Notes: generated by a model from the letters alone, not told the origin. Shown: positions 1-8,973, numbered from the stretch's first letter. The stretch: DNA of 64,000 bases from Candidatus Sphingomonas phytovorans (GCA_029202385.1 CP119314.1:560501-624500), one strand, 5' to 3'. A program made the numbers and translations.

Positions 1-236
1 TGCGCCCGCCGCCGCCGCCACGAAAGCCGCGCGCCTTTCGCCCTGATGGCCTTAGCGAGTTCCGGGTTACCGTCTTCGGTGAACCGCGTGGGCCATGGCT
101 ATCCAGCCACGAGGAAGCGAAATGGGATGCGATCAAAAAGGGCCTCGCATCCTACGATGCATCGCTTGGCGAATACTACCTGGCCGTGCCCGTAGAGGTT
201 GAGAGCCGCCCGATCGCCTGGAGCCTCGCCGCATGA
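1..236 (+). CDS. Hypothetical protein, C-terminal part only (5' end outside window)
   Basis: An open frame runs in from the left edge and stops with TGA at 234-236, giving the last 77 or so residues of a protein. The visible part starts with a run of prolines and then becomes a mixed, hydrophilic stretch ending in PIAWSLAA. I do not recognise a family. Its stop overlaps the start of the next gene in an ATGA arrangement, which argues that both are real and translated together. Small coupled genes of this kind with no known domain are common in prophages and integrated elements, but no integrase or phage structural gene is visible to confirm that. Confidence 0.55.
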   Translation, partial: RPPPPPRKPRAFRPDGLSEFRVTVFGEPRGPWLSSHEEAKWDAIKKGLASYDASLGEYYLAVPVEVESRPIAWSLAA

Positions 237-481
237 ACCAGATCGATCCGGACACGCTCGGCTTCATCATGAGGTTTGAGCTGGGCAAGATCAGCAACCG
301 TACCTTGAAGGGCATGGGGTCAGGCCACGGCGACACCAGGCGTCAGGCGGTCGCCATTGCGGCCGACCAGCTCCTGAAGCGCATGGCCGACTGGGAAATC
401 CTCGTGCCCGAACCGAGGGGCAACTTCTTCGCCGACCGGGTGCTGCCGAACAGTGGCCCATCGGAAAAGGGGCCCACTTAA
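233..481 (+). CDS. Hypothetical 82-aa protein, coupled to the preceding gene
   Basis: This 82-residue frame starts at the ATG that overlaps the upstream stop by four bases (ATGA). The protein is small and soluble, with no signal peptide or membrane segment. A middle segment (GDTRRQAVAIAADQLLKRM) looks like an amphipathic helix. No family was recognised. The overlap and the lack of a good competing frame are the main support. It is the last gene before a stretch of more than 700 bp without convincing genes, so it may mark the end of an operon or of an inserted element. Confidence 0.5.
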   Translation: MNQIDPDTLGFIMRFELGKISNRTLKGMGSGHGDTRRQAVAIAADQLLKRMADWEILVPEPRGNFFADRVLPNSGPSEKGPT

Positions 482-1207
482 CGGCCACGTATCGGCTCCG
501 AAAAGCGCCCAATACGCGCCAATCGCCACGAAAAGCCGTGAAATTTCAATGAGTACCCACTTCCGCGGCGTATTCGGCGGAAGTGGGCGATTTTCCGCCC
601 ACTTCCGTAAGGCCCATCGCGCCGCCACCGCGCCGCCCGCCGCTTTCCCGGCATCCCTTAAACGGCGGTAATCTGCGGCTGAGAGGCCTCTAAGAAGCCC
701 TAAGAGGGCACGGCCCCGATTCTAGGAAGTCCTGTCAAAAGCGGTGTCTAAAACGCCCGACACTCTAGACATCGCCGAAACGCCAATTTTTCTGCACCGA
801 CCCCCGGAACGTCCCGGAAAACCGCCATTCCTTCCCACATCACCCCGCATGATCCCGGTTAATCCCGGCACTCCAGCAACGACTGTCAACTAACACCGGA
901 AAATGGCGCGAAAATACGACAATTCACCCCCCCGAAAAAAGCGGTGCGGAAACGATTCATCATGTGTCGGTCATGAGAAAGAGCGGGCCAGGTCCAGTCG
1001 GTTCCCGACCACTCGACGCTGGCACGGGCCGCGCCGGAAATGAATCGATCCGCGCCCTGCTTGACGAAGCGCTCTCCGGTTCGGACTCCCTGAAACGGAA
1101 TGCTACGTCGCGCCCCGAGCACGATTAATCCCGCATGCGAAGATGGGACATCTGGCAGCAATGTTCGCGGTGTAGATGCCCGTGCGTGGGGCGACGAAAG
1201 GCGAGAA
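482..1207. other. Non-coding stretch at the edge of a possible inserted segment
   Basis: No frame here is convincing. The short open frames have no ribosome-binding site, and their translations look like out-of-frame GC-rich DNA. The stretch holds the triple CCCACTTCCG repeat at 556-607 and several shorter inverted motifs around 750-775 (for example TGTCTA paired with TAGACA). It could be the boundary of a prophage or island, with the attachment site nearby, but no duplicated att core can be identified from the window alone. Confidence 0.35.
556..607. repeat. Three alternating copies of a CCCACTTCCG motif
   Basis: CCCACTTCCGC at 556-566 is followed by its exact reverse complement at 577-587 and then by a further forward copy at 596-607. 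The middle copy can pair with either neighbour, so two mutually exclusive hairpins are possible. The element lies just downstream of the two small genes and could be a terminator-like or regulatory structure. Confidence 0.55.
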
Positions 1208-1393
1208 ATGACCGATCACGAAACCCGCTATCTGCTAACCCGGGCGAAGCAGGAAGCGACGATGGCGGCCCGGGCCGAGCATCCCTCGGCCGCGGCGGCG
1301 CATCGCACGCTTTCCCTGCGCTACTCGACCAAGGCGGTGATCGGCCTGAGCGAAGAGACCGATCGCGCGCCGGTTGACGCCACGGCGCGATAG
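1208..1393 (+). CDS. Small conserved-looking hypothetical protein (61 aa)
   Basis: ATG at 1208 begins a 61-residue frame ending at TAG 1391-1393. The longer open frame upstream of this ATG reads as random GC-rich sequence, so the short form is preferred. A GCGAGAA sequence just before the ATG is a weak ribosome-binding site. The protein is hydrophilic, Ala- and Arg-rich, without signal peptide or membrane helix, and probably mostly helical. Small proteins of this general look, starting MTDHETRYL or similar, are familiar from sphingomonads, but I know of no function. It is followed by an intergenic repeat, which supports an end of transcription here. Confidence 0.5.
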   Translation: MTDHETRYLLTRAKQEATMAARAEHPSAAAAHRTLSLRYSTKAVIGLSEETDRAPVDATAR

Positions 1394-1450
1394 ACGCGGC
1401 CTTGCCCCTGGCGCAGGGGGCTAGCGGATTCACCCATCTGGCAGAGCGTC

Positions 1451-1560
1451 CTACTTCCCCTCTCCTTTTAGGAGAGGGGCAAGCTGCGTAGCAGCGCGGG
1501 GTGAGGTTGAGGATGCTACGATATTCGTCACCCTCAACCTTCCCGCCGGGAGAAGGAGAA
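1451..1560. repeat. Palindromic intergenic repeat with strong hairpin
   Basis: CCCCTCTCCT at 1457-1466 pairs perfectly with AGGAGAGGGG at 1470-1479 across a 3-base loop. Further out, a GGTGAGGTTGAGG stretch near 1500 can pair with CCCTCAACC near 1533. The element has the build of dispersed intergenic palindromes found in alphaproteobacteria. A relative with the same CCCTCCCGC/GCGGGAGGG theme lies between gcvH and gcvPA (55852-55965). It probably also serves as a terminator for the 61-aa gene. Confidence 0.6.
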
Positions 1561-1733
1561 GACTCCTCGGAACGAGATGTGCGCACGCAGCAGGCGAAGG
1601 GGGAGGCGATGGCCGGATCGGGGTTGCTCATGGCAGGGACTCGGGGCTCTTGCATGCGGCTTCCCCTCGGACCGATATCTGGTGCCATCCTTTTTTCGGC
1701 GACTCGACGACCGACGGGCAGATGGAGGGCGAG

Positions 1734-4001
1734 ATGGCAGGCACCGATCCCCGAGGCGTGAAGCCCTATGCCGGTCCGGCCGGCGGCTGGGGAGCGTTGA
1801 AGGCGGTTGCCCGGGCCGTGCGCGACCAGATGGGCGCCAGCACCGATACCCGCGCACTGCTGCAGATGAACCAGCCTGACGGCTTCGATTGTCCCGGCTG
1901 CGCATGGCCCGATCCCAAGCACACGTCATCCTTCGAGTTCTGCGAGAACGGTGCCAAGGCGGTGACCTGGGAAGCAACGGTCAAGCGCGTCGACCCGGAC
2001 TTTTTCGCGACTCACAGCGTGACCGAATTGCTCGGCTGGAGCGACCATGCCCTGGAGGACGCCGGGCGGCTGACCCACCCGTTGCGCTACGACCCGCTTA
2101 CCGACCATTTCGTGCCCGTCGAATGGGAAGACGCGTTCGCGCGCATCGGCCAGGCGATGCGCGCGTTCGATACGCCCGACCGGATGGAATTCTACACCTC
2201 GGGCCGCGCGTCGAACGAAGCCGCTTTCCTCTACCAGCTTCTGGCGCGCGAGTTCGGGACCAACAATTTCCCCGATTGCTCCAACATGTGCCACGAGGCG
2301 ACGAGCGTCGGGCTGCCCAAGTCGATCGGGGTCGGCAAGGGGACCGTGACGCTGGAGGATTTCGACCTGGCCGATGCGCTGTTCTGCATCGGCCACAATC
2401 CCGGCACCAACCATCCGCGCATGCTCACGACGCTGCGTGACTGTGCCCGCCGCGGAGTCCCGATCGTCGTCGCCAATCCGTTGAAGGAGCGCGGGCTCGA
2501 GCGTTTCGAGGCGCCGCAGGATCCCGTGGAAATGCTGACGCTCGGCGCAACCCCGCTCGCATCGACCTATCACCAAGTGAAGGTCGGTGGCGATGTGGCG
2601 ATGCTCAAGGGGATGATGAAGGCATTGTTCGAGGCCGACGCGGTGAACCTTGCCACAGGCGGCGACGGCCTGCTCGACCGGGCCTTCATCGCCGGGCAAA
2701 CGGTCGGCTTCGACGCGCTTCACGCCGATATCGAGGCCACCGACTGGGCGGTGGTCGAGCGCCGCTCGGGCCTGAGCCGTGCCGCGATCGAGGAGATGGC
2801 CCGAGTCTATTACGAGTCCGACCGGGTGATCATCTGCTACGGCATGGGGCTGACCCAGCATCGCCACGGCACCGAAAATGTCCAGCAGCTTGCCAACCTG
2901 CTGCTGTTGCGCGGAAATATCGGCAAGCCGGGCGCCGGGATCTGCCCCTTGCGCGGCCACAGCAATGTGCAGGGCGACCGCACCGTCGGCATCACCGAGA
3001 TCCCGACCGAAGCGTTCCTCGCCCGGCTCGACACGGCGTTCGGGATTTCCGCGCCGCGCAAGCACGGCCATAGCGCCGTCGAGGCCGTGGCCGCGATGCG
3101 CGACGGAACGGCAAGGGGCTTTATCGGCCTGGGCGGTAATCTTGCGGTGGCGATGAGCGATCCGGAGGCTGCTTTTCGGGCCTTTCAGGGCCTCGATCTG
3201 TCGGTTCAGATCTGCACCAAGCTCAATCGTACCTGCCTGCTCAGCGCCAGGGAGAGCTTCATCCTGCCCTGCCTCGGTCGCACCGAGCAGGACGTGCAGG
3301 CAACGGGCCCGCAGGCGGTGACGGTGGAGGATTCTATGTCGATGGTCCACGCCTCCCGCGGCCGGCTGAAACCGGCGTCGGCGACATTGCGGTCGGAACC
3401 GGCGATCATCGCGGGGATCGCCAGGTCGGCGATCCCGCATACGAAGGTCGACTGGGACGGCCTCGTCGCCGACTATGACCGTATCCGCGACAAGATCGAG
3501 GAGGTCTTTCCCGACTTTTTCGATTTCAATGCGCGGATCCGCACGCCGGGCGGCTTCCGCCTGCGCGTCGGCGCTTCCAGCCGCGAATGGGGCACGCCGG
3601 ACGGCAAGGCCCATTTCGCGGTCTTTCCCGGTACCGACGAAGACGAGGGCCGGGACGATGGCCGCCTGACCCTCACCACGATCCGCAGCCACGACCAGTA
3701 TAACACCACCATCTATGGCCTGAACGACCGCTATCGCGGCATTACGGGTCGCCGTGACGTCGTCTTCGTCCATGCCGACGATCTTGCCGCGCAGGGCCTC
3801 GCCCATGGCGACAGGATCGATATCGTGGCGGGCGACCGCGTGCTCGGAGGCCAGACGGCGGTCGCCTATGGCATCGCGCGGGGATCGGTCGCAGCCTATT
3901 ATCCGGAAGCGAACCGGCTGATCGCGCTCGACGACTATGACCGGAAGAGCGGCACGCCCTCCTATAAATCCATCGCCGTCACCCTGCGCGCCGCGACCTG
4001 A
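1734..4001 (+). CDS. FdhF/YdeP-family molybdopterin oxidoreductase (formate-dehydrogenase-like alpha subunit)
   Basis: A 755-residue member of the FdhF/YdeP branch of molybdopterin-dependent oxidoreductases. It is soluble, with no Tat signal, so it acts in the cytoplasm. Cysteines 53, 56 and 70 near the N-terminus, and the family motif NNFPDCSNMCHE around residues 177-188, are visible. The body holds the usual cofactor-binding stretches (IGHNPGTNHPR; GMGLTQHRHGTENVQ) and a C-terminal molydopterin-dinucleotide-binding part ending in a conserved GTPSYK. The start is set at ATG 1734 because GGAGGG lies 4 bases upstream; ATG 1722 is the alternative. Substrate is unknown: formate is only the namesake. 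No fdhD or partner subunit lies next to it. moaC, needed for its cofactor, is 3.6 kb downstream on the other strand. Confidence 0.85.
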   Translation: MAGTDPRGVKPYAGPAGGWGALKAVARAVRDQMGASTDTRALLQMNQPDGFDCPGCAWPDPKHTSSFEFCENGAKAVTWEATVKRVDPDFFATHSVTELLGWSDHALEDAGRLTHPLRYDPLTDHFVPVEWEDAFARIGQAMRAFDTPDRMEFYTSGRASNEAAFLYQLLAREFGTNNFPDCSNMCHEATSVGLPKSIGVGKGTVTLEDFDLADALFCIGHNPGTNHPRMLTTLRDCARRGVPIVVANPLKERGLERFEAPQDPVEMLTLGATPLASTYHQVKVGGDVAMLKGMMKALFEADAVNLATGGDGLLDRAFIAGQTVGFDALHADIEATDWAVVERRSGLSRAAIEEMARVYYESDRVIICYGMGLTQHRHGTENVQQLANLLLLRGNIGKPGAGICPLRGHSNVQGDRTVGITEIPTEAFLARLDTAFGISAPRKHGHSAVEAVAAMRDGTARGFIGLGGNLAVAMSDPEAAFRAFQGLDLSVQICTKLNRTCLLSARESFILPCLGRTEQDVQATGPQAVTVEDSMSMVHASRGRLKPASATLRSEPAIIAGIARSAIPHTKVDWDGLVADYDRIRDKIEEVFPDFFDFNARIRTPGGFRLRVGASSREWGTPDGKAHFAVFPGTDEDEGRDDGRLTLTTIRSHDQYNTTIYGLNDRYRGITGRRDVVFVHADDLAAQGLAHGDRIDIVAGDRVLGGQTAVAYGIARGSVAAYYPEANRLIALDDYDRKSGTPSYKSIAVTLRAAT

Positions 4002-4230
4002 CTGCCGCCGGGAAGGCGCGCATACTCCGGAGCCCCACGAGAAAGGCTCCGGAAGGTTGTTCCGTCGACGAAACGACCCTGTCATTCCACGGACTTATTC
4101 GGCGCCTAACGGGCGGCCTGTGGGGCTCGCTCAGCGAAATCGATAAACGATTCGTGGGGACCGCGACGCTCGTCCGGTCCCAGGCAAGTTACGCATATCT
4201 GGTTGTTTCAGTTATATTTTAGGGGTTTCC

Positions 4231-6543
4231 GTGTCCAAATCGACCGTCGCTAAATCGTCCCTTCTGTTCGGCGCAGCCATCGGCGCGCTGTTCTGTTCAG
4301 CCGGCGCCTTCGCGCAGGATGCAGCCGCGTCGTCGGCGCAGCAGGGCGAAGAAGCGCCGCTGGGCGACATCGTCGTGACGGCGGAACGGCGCCCTGAATC
4401 GCTACAGAAGGTGCCGCTCTCGGTTGCCGTGGTCAGCGGAGACGCGCTGCGGTCCTACCAGACCGGCGGCGACGACATCCTGTCGCTGGCGGGCCGGGTG
4501 CCCGGCCTCTACGCCGAAACCACGACTGGCCGAATCTTCCCGCGTTTCTACATTCGCGGCCTGGGCAATATCGATTTCTATCTCGGTGCGTCGCAGCCGG
4601 TGTCGATCATCCAGGACGATGTCGTGCTGGAGCATGTCGTGCTGAAGTCGAACCCGGTGTTCGACGTGGCGCAGACCGAAGTGCTGCGCGGGCCGCAGGG
4701 GTCGCTGTTCGGCCGCAACACCACGGCGGGCATCATCAAGTTCGACACGATCAAGCCGACCCAGGAATTCGAGGGGCGCGGCCAGGCATCCTATGGCAGC
4801 TATAACACGATCACCGCCGATGGCGGTGTGGGCGGGCCGATCGTCAAGGACCTGCTCGCGTTCCGCCTGTCGGCGTTGTACCAGCACCGTGACAACTGGG
4901 TCGACAACACCTTCACCGGCACCAGCGCCGACGGCACGGTCTCGCCGAAGAAGGACGCCATGGGCGGCTTCGACGAGCGCGACATTCGCCTCCAGCTGCT
5001 GTTCACCCCGGGCGACCGTTTCTCCGTCAACGTTTCGGCGCACGCGCGCGATTATCGCGGCACCTCGACCCTGTTCCATCGCGCCGCGCTGAAGAAGGGC
5101 TCGAACGATGTCAGCGCCGAGCCGCGCGACAAGGTCGCGTTCGACGAGGCGATGAACAACCCGCAGGCCTACAAGACCTATGGCGAGTCGGTGCGGGCCG
5201 CTTATGATTTCGGCGGCGTCGTGCTGACTTCTATCAGCGCTTATGAAACTACCTCCGGGTATAGCCGGGGCGACACCGATGGCGGCGCCGCGGCGAATTT
5301 CGGCGGTATTGGCTTCGGCGAGTCGCAGGGCAATGTCCGCAAGCTCGACCAGTTCACCCAGGAAGTCCGGCTGGCGAGCGACGGCGACAGCCGCTTCAAG
5401 TGGCAGATCGGTGGCATGTATTTCGATTCGCGCGACATCACCGAATTCTACCAGCGGGCCTATTTCCTCAACACCGCCGCGCGTAACCCGAACAACTGGG
5501 TGCGGTTGCATGACGTGAACACGTCCTGGGCGGCGTTCGGTCAGGTCAGCTACGAGATCCTGCCGAGCCTGACGATCACCGCGGGTGGCCGCGTGACCGA
5601 GGACAAGAAGACGACCGAGTTGCTGAAGACGGCCAATACCGCGACGAATGCGGTAACCTATACCGGCCGCCGTTTCGTCGAGCTCAAGGATACGCAGCCG
5701 AGCTGGGACGTGAGCGCGCTGTACCAGATCAATCCTGACGTCAGCCTCTATGCCCGCGTCGCGCGCGGTTTCCGCGGCCCGACCATCCAGGGCCGTTCGG
5801 CAGTGTTCAATTCGGATTTCACCACGGCGAATTCCGAAACGATCCTTTCCTGGGAAGCCGGGTTCAAGAGCAACCTGTTCAACAACCATCTTCGCCTGAA
5901 TGCGACGGCGTTCACCTACACGGTCAACGACATCCAGCTGAACGGCAACGATTCCAACGGCAATGGCGTGCTGTTCAACGCCGACAAGGCCAAGGCGTAC
6001 GGCATGGAAGCGGAGGCCGAATGGCGTCCGAGCTCGAACCTGAGCCTCGGCCTTGGGCTCAGCCTGCTGCACAGCGAGATCAAGGACAAGCGAGTCTATG
6101 CGCAGGTCTGCGCACTGAGCGGCGTGGTTGTCTGTACCGTGCAAAACCCGACGATCACCGTGCCGGTGTTCGGATCGCCGGCGGTGTTCGCCCAGATCGA
6201 CGGCCAGCCGCTGCCGAACGCGCCGGAATATACGGTGAACTTCAACGGCCGGTATGACCTTCCGCTCGGCAATGGCGGCAAGGCGTTCATTTCGACCGAC
6301 TGGAACCTGCAGGGTTATACGAACTTCGTGCTCTACAAGACCAAGGAGTTCTATTCGAACGGCACGTTCGAAGGCGGCCTGAAGATCGGCTACAGCGCGC
6401 CGGGCGGCGCTTACGAGGTTGCCCTGTTCGGCCGGAACATCACCAACGAGAAGAACCTGAAGGGTGTGATCGAGAACTATATGGCGGCGGTGTTCAACGA
6501 ACCGCGCGTCATCGGCATCTCGGTCAGCGGCAAGTTCCGCTAA
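4231..6543 (+). CDS. TonB-dependent outer-membrane receptor
   Basis: A 770-residue protein with a cleavable signal peptide (hydrophobic core, then AFAQ at about residue 29). The plug domain begins with a TonB-box-like GDIVVTAERR near residue 45 and holds VLRGPQGSLFGRNTTAG, the hallmark of this family. The rest is a 22-strand barrel ending in GISVSGKFR. It would carry a bound ligand through the outer membrane using TonB energy. The start is GTG 4231, which puts the signal peptide at the very N-terminus. The ligand cannot be read from sequence: the type is the general sphingomonad family, not the siderophore subtype. A 229-bp leader separates it from the oxidoreductase, so it probably has its own promoter. 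Confidence 0.9.
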   Translation: MSKSTVAKSSLLFGAAIGALFCSAGAFAQDAAASSAQQGEEAPLGDIVVTAERRPESLQKVPLSVAVVSGDALRSYQTGGDDILSLAGRVPGLYAETTTGRIFPRFYIRGLGNIDFYLGASQPVSIIQDDVVLEHVVLKSNPVFDVAQTEVLRGPQGSLFGRNTTAGIIKFDTIKPTQEFEGRGQASYGSYNTITADGGVGGPIVKDLLAFRLSALYQHRDNWVDNTFTGTSADGTVSPKKDAMGGFDERDIRLQLLFTPGDRFSVNVSAHARDYRGTSTLFHRAALKKGSNDVSAEPRDKVAFDEAMNNPQAYKTYGESVRAAYDFGGVVLTSISAYETTSGYSRGDTDGGAAANFGGIGFGESQGNVRKLDQFTQEVRLASDGDSRFKWQIGGMYFDSRDITEFYQRAYFLNTAARNPNNWVRLHDVNTSWAAFGQVSYEILPSLTITAGGRVTEDKKTTELLKTANTATNAVTYTGRRFVELKDTQPSWDVSALYQINPDVSLYARVARGFRGPTIQGRSAVFNSDFTTANSETILSWEAGFKSNLFNNHLRLNATAFTYTVNDIQLNGNDSNGNGVLFNADKAKAYGMEAEAEWRPSSNLSLGLGLSLLHSEIKDKRVYAQVCALSGVVVCTVQNPTITVPVFGSPAVFAQIDGQPLPNAPEYTVNFNGRYDLPLGNGGKAFISTDWNLQGYTNFVLYKTKEFYSNGTFEGGLKIGYSAPGGAYEVALFGRNITNEKNLKGVIENYMAAVFNEPRVIGISVSGKFR

Positions 6544-6544
6544 A

Positions 6545-6683
6545 GGCCAATCGACATTCAGCCCATGCCGGCCTGTAAAGCGCGATTTCCTGCGCTTCGG
6601 TGCTCACGTACCTTTAGTACGCTGTGCTCCGATGCTCGGAAATCACGCTTTTCGGCTCGGCCTGAACTGAATGTCGACCGGCC
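6545..6683. repeat. 139-bp imperfect palindrome immediately after the TonB receptor gene
   Basis: The two arms of about 67 bases match over most of their length when one is reverse-complemented: GGCCAATCGACATTCAG at the left end against GGCCGGTCGACATTCAG from the right. Inside are a shared AAGCGYGATTTCC block and a central CGTAC/GTACG around the loop. It starts 1 base after the receptor stop codon. As RNA it would form one long hairpin, so it can act as a terminator or protect the 3' end. The size and symmetry also resemble a dispersed palindromic element. Confidence 0.75.
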
Positions 6684-6746
6684 TTTGGCCACCTGATCGC
6701 TGCCCGTCACCCTTTCGAGGGCGACGGGCGGTGGATCCGGATTTCG

Positions 6747-7226
6747 TCAGGCGGCCGTCATGCGGGCCAGTTCGACGCCAAGCTTGTCGAGCGTCTGGCT
6801 CCAGCCGATGGGAGCGCCCTGCACCATCATCGGTGCCAGTGTCAGATCGACAAAGACATAGCTCTGCACGATATCGATCCGCGTTCCGCCGGCATCGTCC
6901 ATGAAATCCACTTCGGTTCTGGCGGTGAACAGCACATTGCCGCTGCCGCCTTCTGCGCGGAGATCGAGAACCAGCCGCTCGTTCGGCCGGACCTCGGCTA
7001 CGGTTCCACGATTCCAGTAATCGGTGCCGTCCGGGCCGCGCATGCAGAAATCGAAGGTACCACCAACCCGCATCTCCACGGTCGCCTCGGGGACCGTGAA
7101 GGTCTCCGGCGAAAACCACTGTTTCACGTGTTCGGCACTGCTCCACGCCTCGAACACGAGCGCGCGGGGCGCCGGATAGATGCGCGACAGGCGCAGGGGT
7201 TCGATCGTTTCAGCCTTTTGTGTCAT
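6747..7226 (-). CDS. SRPBCC/AHSA1-type START-fold protein, partner of ArsR regulator
   Basis: A 159-residue protein of the activator-of-Hsp90-ATPase-like (AHSA1/SRPBCC) family. The family has a hydrophobic cavity that binds small ligands. Typical features are the early RIYPAPRALVFEAW, then HVKQWFSPE and VGGTFDFCMRGPDG, and a C-terminal GWSQTLDKLGVELA helix. No signal peptide. The start is ATG 7226, inside the end of the ArsR gene (17-base overlap), so the two are translationally coupled. This ArsR-SRPBCC pairing is widespread, and the SRPBCC protein is usually thought to handle the compound the repressor senses. The ligand here is unknown. Confidence 0.8.
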   Translation of the reverse strand: MTQKAETIEPLRLSRIYPAPRALVFEAWSSAEHVKQWFSPETFTVPEATVEMRVGGTFDFCMRGPDGTDYWNRGTVAEVRPNERLVLDLRAEGGSGNVLFTARTEVDFMDDAGGTRIDIVQSYVFVDLTLAPMMVQGAPIGWSQTLDKLGVELARMTAA

Positions 7227-7566
7227 TCTCTTCTCCTTTGACCATGAGTGTTGCGAGATAGGTGCCGAGCCGGTCGAGGCGGTGATCCCATTCAACGCGG
7301 CGCTGCTGGATCCATTGCTCGGCGTGGCCGAGCGCTTCGGTATCGAGGCTGCAGGTGCGTACGCGGCCGATTTTCTCAGACCTGACCAGCCCGGAGCTTT
7401 CGAGCAGGGCGATGTGCTGCATCACGGCGGGCAGCGACATGGCAAGCGGACGGGCGAGCTCGCTGACCGAGGCCTCGCCGCGCGACAGCCGCTCGACGAT
7501 CGACCGGCGGGTGCGGTCGGCGAGGGCATTGAAGGCGAGATCGAGCGAATCGGGTTGGTTAAGCAT
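7210..7566 (-). CDS. ArsR-family winged-helix repressor
   Basis: A 118-residue regulator with the ArsR helix-turn-helix (residues about 10-85): DPTRRSIVERL-type helix (here ADRTRRSIVERLSRGEASVSEL in two pieces), then LPAVMQHIALLESSGLV for the recognition helix and wing. No metal-binding CxC pair is seen, so it belongs to the non-metal class that accompanies SRPBCC proteins. It most likely represses its own operon through the perfect inverted repeat that starts 2 bases upstream of its start codon. It ends inside the SRPBCC gene. Confidence 0.85.
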   Translation of the reverse strand: MLNQPDSLDLAFNALADRTRRSIVERLSRGEASVSELARPLAMSLPAVMQHIALLESSGLVRSEKIGRVRTCSLDTEALGHAEQWIQQRRVEWDHRLDRLGTYLATLMVKGEENDTKG

Positions 7567-7568
7567 AT

Positions 7569-7598
7569 GCCTAACTATCGCGGGCTCGATAGTTAGGC
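7569..7598. promoter_or_regulatory. Probable ArsR operator: perfect 12-bp inverted repeat
   Basis: GCCTAACTATCG at 7569-7580 is followed after 6 bases by its exact reverse complement CGATAGTTAGGC at 7587-7598. The repeat sits 2 bases upstream of the ArsR start codon (7564-7566), so a bound repressor would cover the ribosome-binding site and probably the transcription start. The only SD-like bases are the AGG of the repeat itself. Confidence 0.75.
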
Positions 7599-7629
7599 AA
7601 TAGCTTTAGTGTTTATTCATATCGGGAGA

Positions 7630-8100
7630 TCAGGCTTTCCAGTCGCCCGATTTGCCGCCCGTTTTTGCCAGCAGGCAAACACCGCCGATCGTCATGGTTT
7701 TGTCGATCGCCTTGGCCATGTCGTAGATGGTGAGCAACGTGACCGAGACGGCGGTGAGGGCTTCCATCTCGACGCCGGTCTTGCCTTCGGTGGCAGCGGT
7801 CGCGGTGGCGGTGACGCCGGTATCGTCCACGGTGAGGTCGATGGCGACCCGGGTCAGGGGCAGGGGATGGCAGAGCGGGATCAGGTCGCTGGTGCGTTTG
7901 GCTGCCATGATGCCGGCGACCCGGGCAACGGCGAGAACGTCGCCTTTCAGCGCGGTGCCGTCAAGGATTGCACGGGCGGCTTCGGGGGACATGTCGATGC
8001 GGCCGGTGGCGACTGCCTCGCGGGCGGTGACCGGCTTGCCGGAGACATCGACCATGTGCGCGGCGCCGCTGTCGTCGAGGTGCGTGAGGTTGGTCATCAT
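7630..8100 (-). CDS. moaC: Cyclic pyranopterin monophosphate synthase MoaC
   Basis: A 156-residue MoaC, which turns the MoaA product into cyclic pyranopterin monophosphate in molybdenum-cofactor synthesis. Recognisable motifs are [45 protein letters not shown], and [13 protein letters not shown], which carries the catalytic Lys and Asp region. Length is normal for the family. It follows trpC by 87 bases on the same strand, with a palindromic repeat in the gap. Two adjacent ATGs (8100 and 8097) are possible starts. It supports enzymes such as the FdhF/YdeP protein in this window. Confidence 0.95.
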   Translation of the reverse strand: MMTNLTHLDDSGAAHMVDVSGKPVTAREAVATGRIDMSPEAARAILDGTALKGDVLAVARVAGIMAAKRTSDLIPLCHPLPLTRVAIDLTVDDTGVTATATAATEGKTGVEMEALTAVSVTLLTIYDMAKAIDKTMTIGGVCLLAKTGGKSGDWKA

Positions 8101-8103
8101 CCA

Positions 8104-8180
8104 CCGTTCGTTTCGAGCACGGCCGAGAAACCGCCGACTGCGCTTTGGGCCTGTTTCTCGACTACGCTCGAAAAGAACGG
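8104..8180. repeat. Palindromic repeat, CCGTTCGTTTCGAGC family, copy 1
   Basis: The left arm begins CCGTTCGTTTCGAGC at 8104 and the right arm ends GCTCGAAAAGAACGG at 8180, with GAGAAAC/GTTTCTC inside. It lies between trpC and moaC. A second, better preserved copy is at 33583-33653. Repeats of this type are widely scattered between genes in sphingomonads. Confidence 0.75.
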
Positions 8181-8187
8181 AAGGAAA

Positions 8188-8973
8188 TTATCCGACCAGC
8201 GCCCGCGTTGCGGCTTCCACGTCATGCTGGCGCATCAGCGCTTCCCCAATCAGGAAGCAGTGCACGCCGTGTTCGGCCATCTGGTCCAGGTCGGCGCGGA
8301 TGGTGAGGCCGCTTTCGGCGACGAAGGTGCAGTCGGCCGGCGCCTTGCCGACCAGGCGATAGCTGTTCTCGAAGTCGATCGTGAAATCGCGCAGGTTGCG
8401 GTTGTTGACGCCGATCAGGCGCGATTTGAGCTTCAGCGCGCGCTCCAGTTCCTTCGCGTCATGCACCTCGACCAGCACGTCCATGCCGCAGTCGATCGCG
8501 CTCGCCTCGATCTCGGCGAGCAGGCCGTCGTCGAGCGCGGCCATGATCAGCAGGATCGCGTCTGCCCCGATCGCCCGGGATTCGGGCACCTGCCAGGGAT
8601 CGACCATGAAATCCTTGCGCAGGACGGGCAGGCTGCAGGCATTGCGGGCTTCGGTGAGATAGGAATCGGCGCCCTGGAACCAGGGTTCGTCCGTCAGCAC
8701 CGAGAGGCACGCCGCGCCGCCGGCCTGATAGGCGCGGGCATGGGCAGGGGGATCGAAATCGGCGCGGATCAGGCCCTTTGACGGGCTTGCCTTCTTGATC
8801 TCGGCGATCAGCGCGTGGCCGGTCTTCGCCTTTGCGTCGAGCGCCGCGCGGAAACCGCGCGGCTTGGTCTGGCGCTCGATGGAGGCATCGAGCTCCGACA
8901 GCGGCATGGTGGCCTTGCGCGCGGCCACCTCGGCGCGCTTGGTTTCGAGGATTCGTTCGAGAATGTCAGTCAT
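8188..8973 (-). CDS. trpC: Indole-3-glycerol phosphate synthase
   Basis: A 261-residue (beta/alpha)8 enzyme that closes the indole ring of CdRP in tryptophan synthesis. Visible are the N-terminal [13 protein letters not shown] helix, [10 protein letters not shown] (catalytic Lys and phosphate site), [12 protein letters not shown] (catalytic Lys), [10 protein letters not shown], and VAESGL. It is complete and of normal length. Its ATG overlaps the trpD stop by four bases, so trpD and trpC are coupled. It is monofunctional, as usual in alphaproteobacteria. Confidence 0.97.
   Translation of the reverse strand: MTDILERILETKRAEVAARKATMPLSELDASIERQTKPRGFRAALDAKAKTGHALIAEIKKASPSKGLIRADFDPPAHARAYQAGGAACLSVLTDEPWFQGADSYLTEARNACSLPVLRKDFMVDPWQVPESRAIGADAILLIMAALDDGLLAEIEASAIDCGMDVLVEVHDAKELERALKLKSRLIGVNNRNLRDFTIDFENSYRLVGKAPADCTFVAESGLTIRADLDQMAEHGVHCFLIGEALMRQHDVEAATRALVG

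Noticed and set aside
453..671. 72-codon plus-strand frame after the 82-aa gene
   Set aside because: It reads through the triple CCCACTTCCG repeat, is low in complexity and has no ribosome-binding site.
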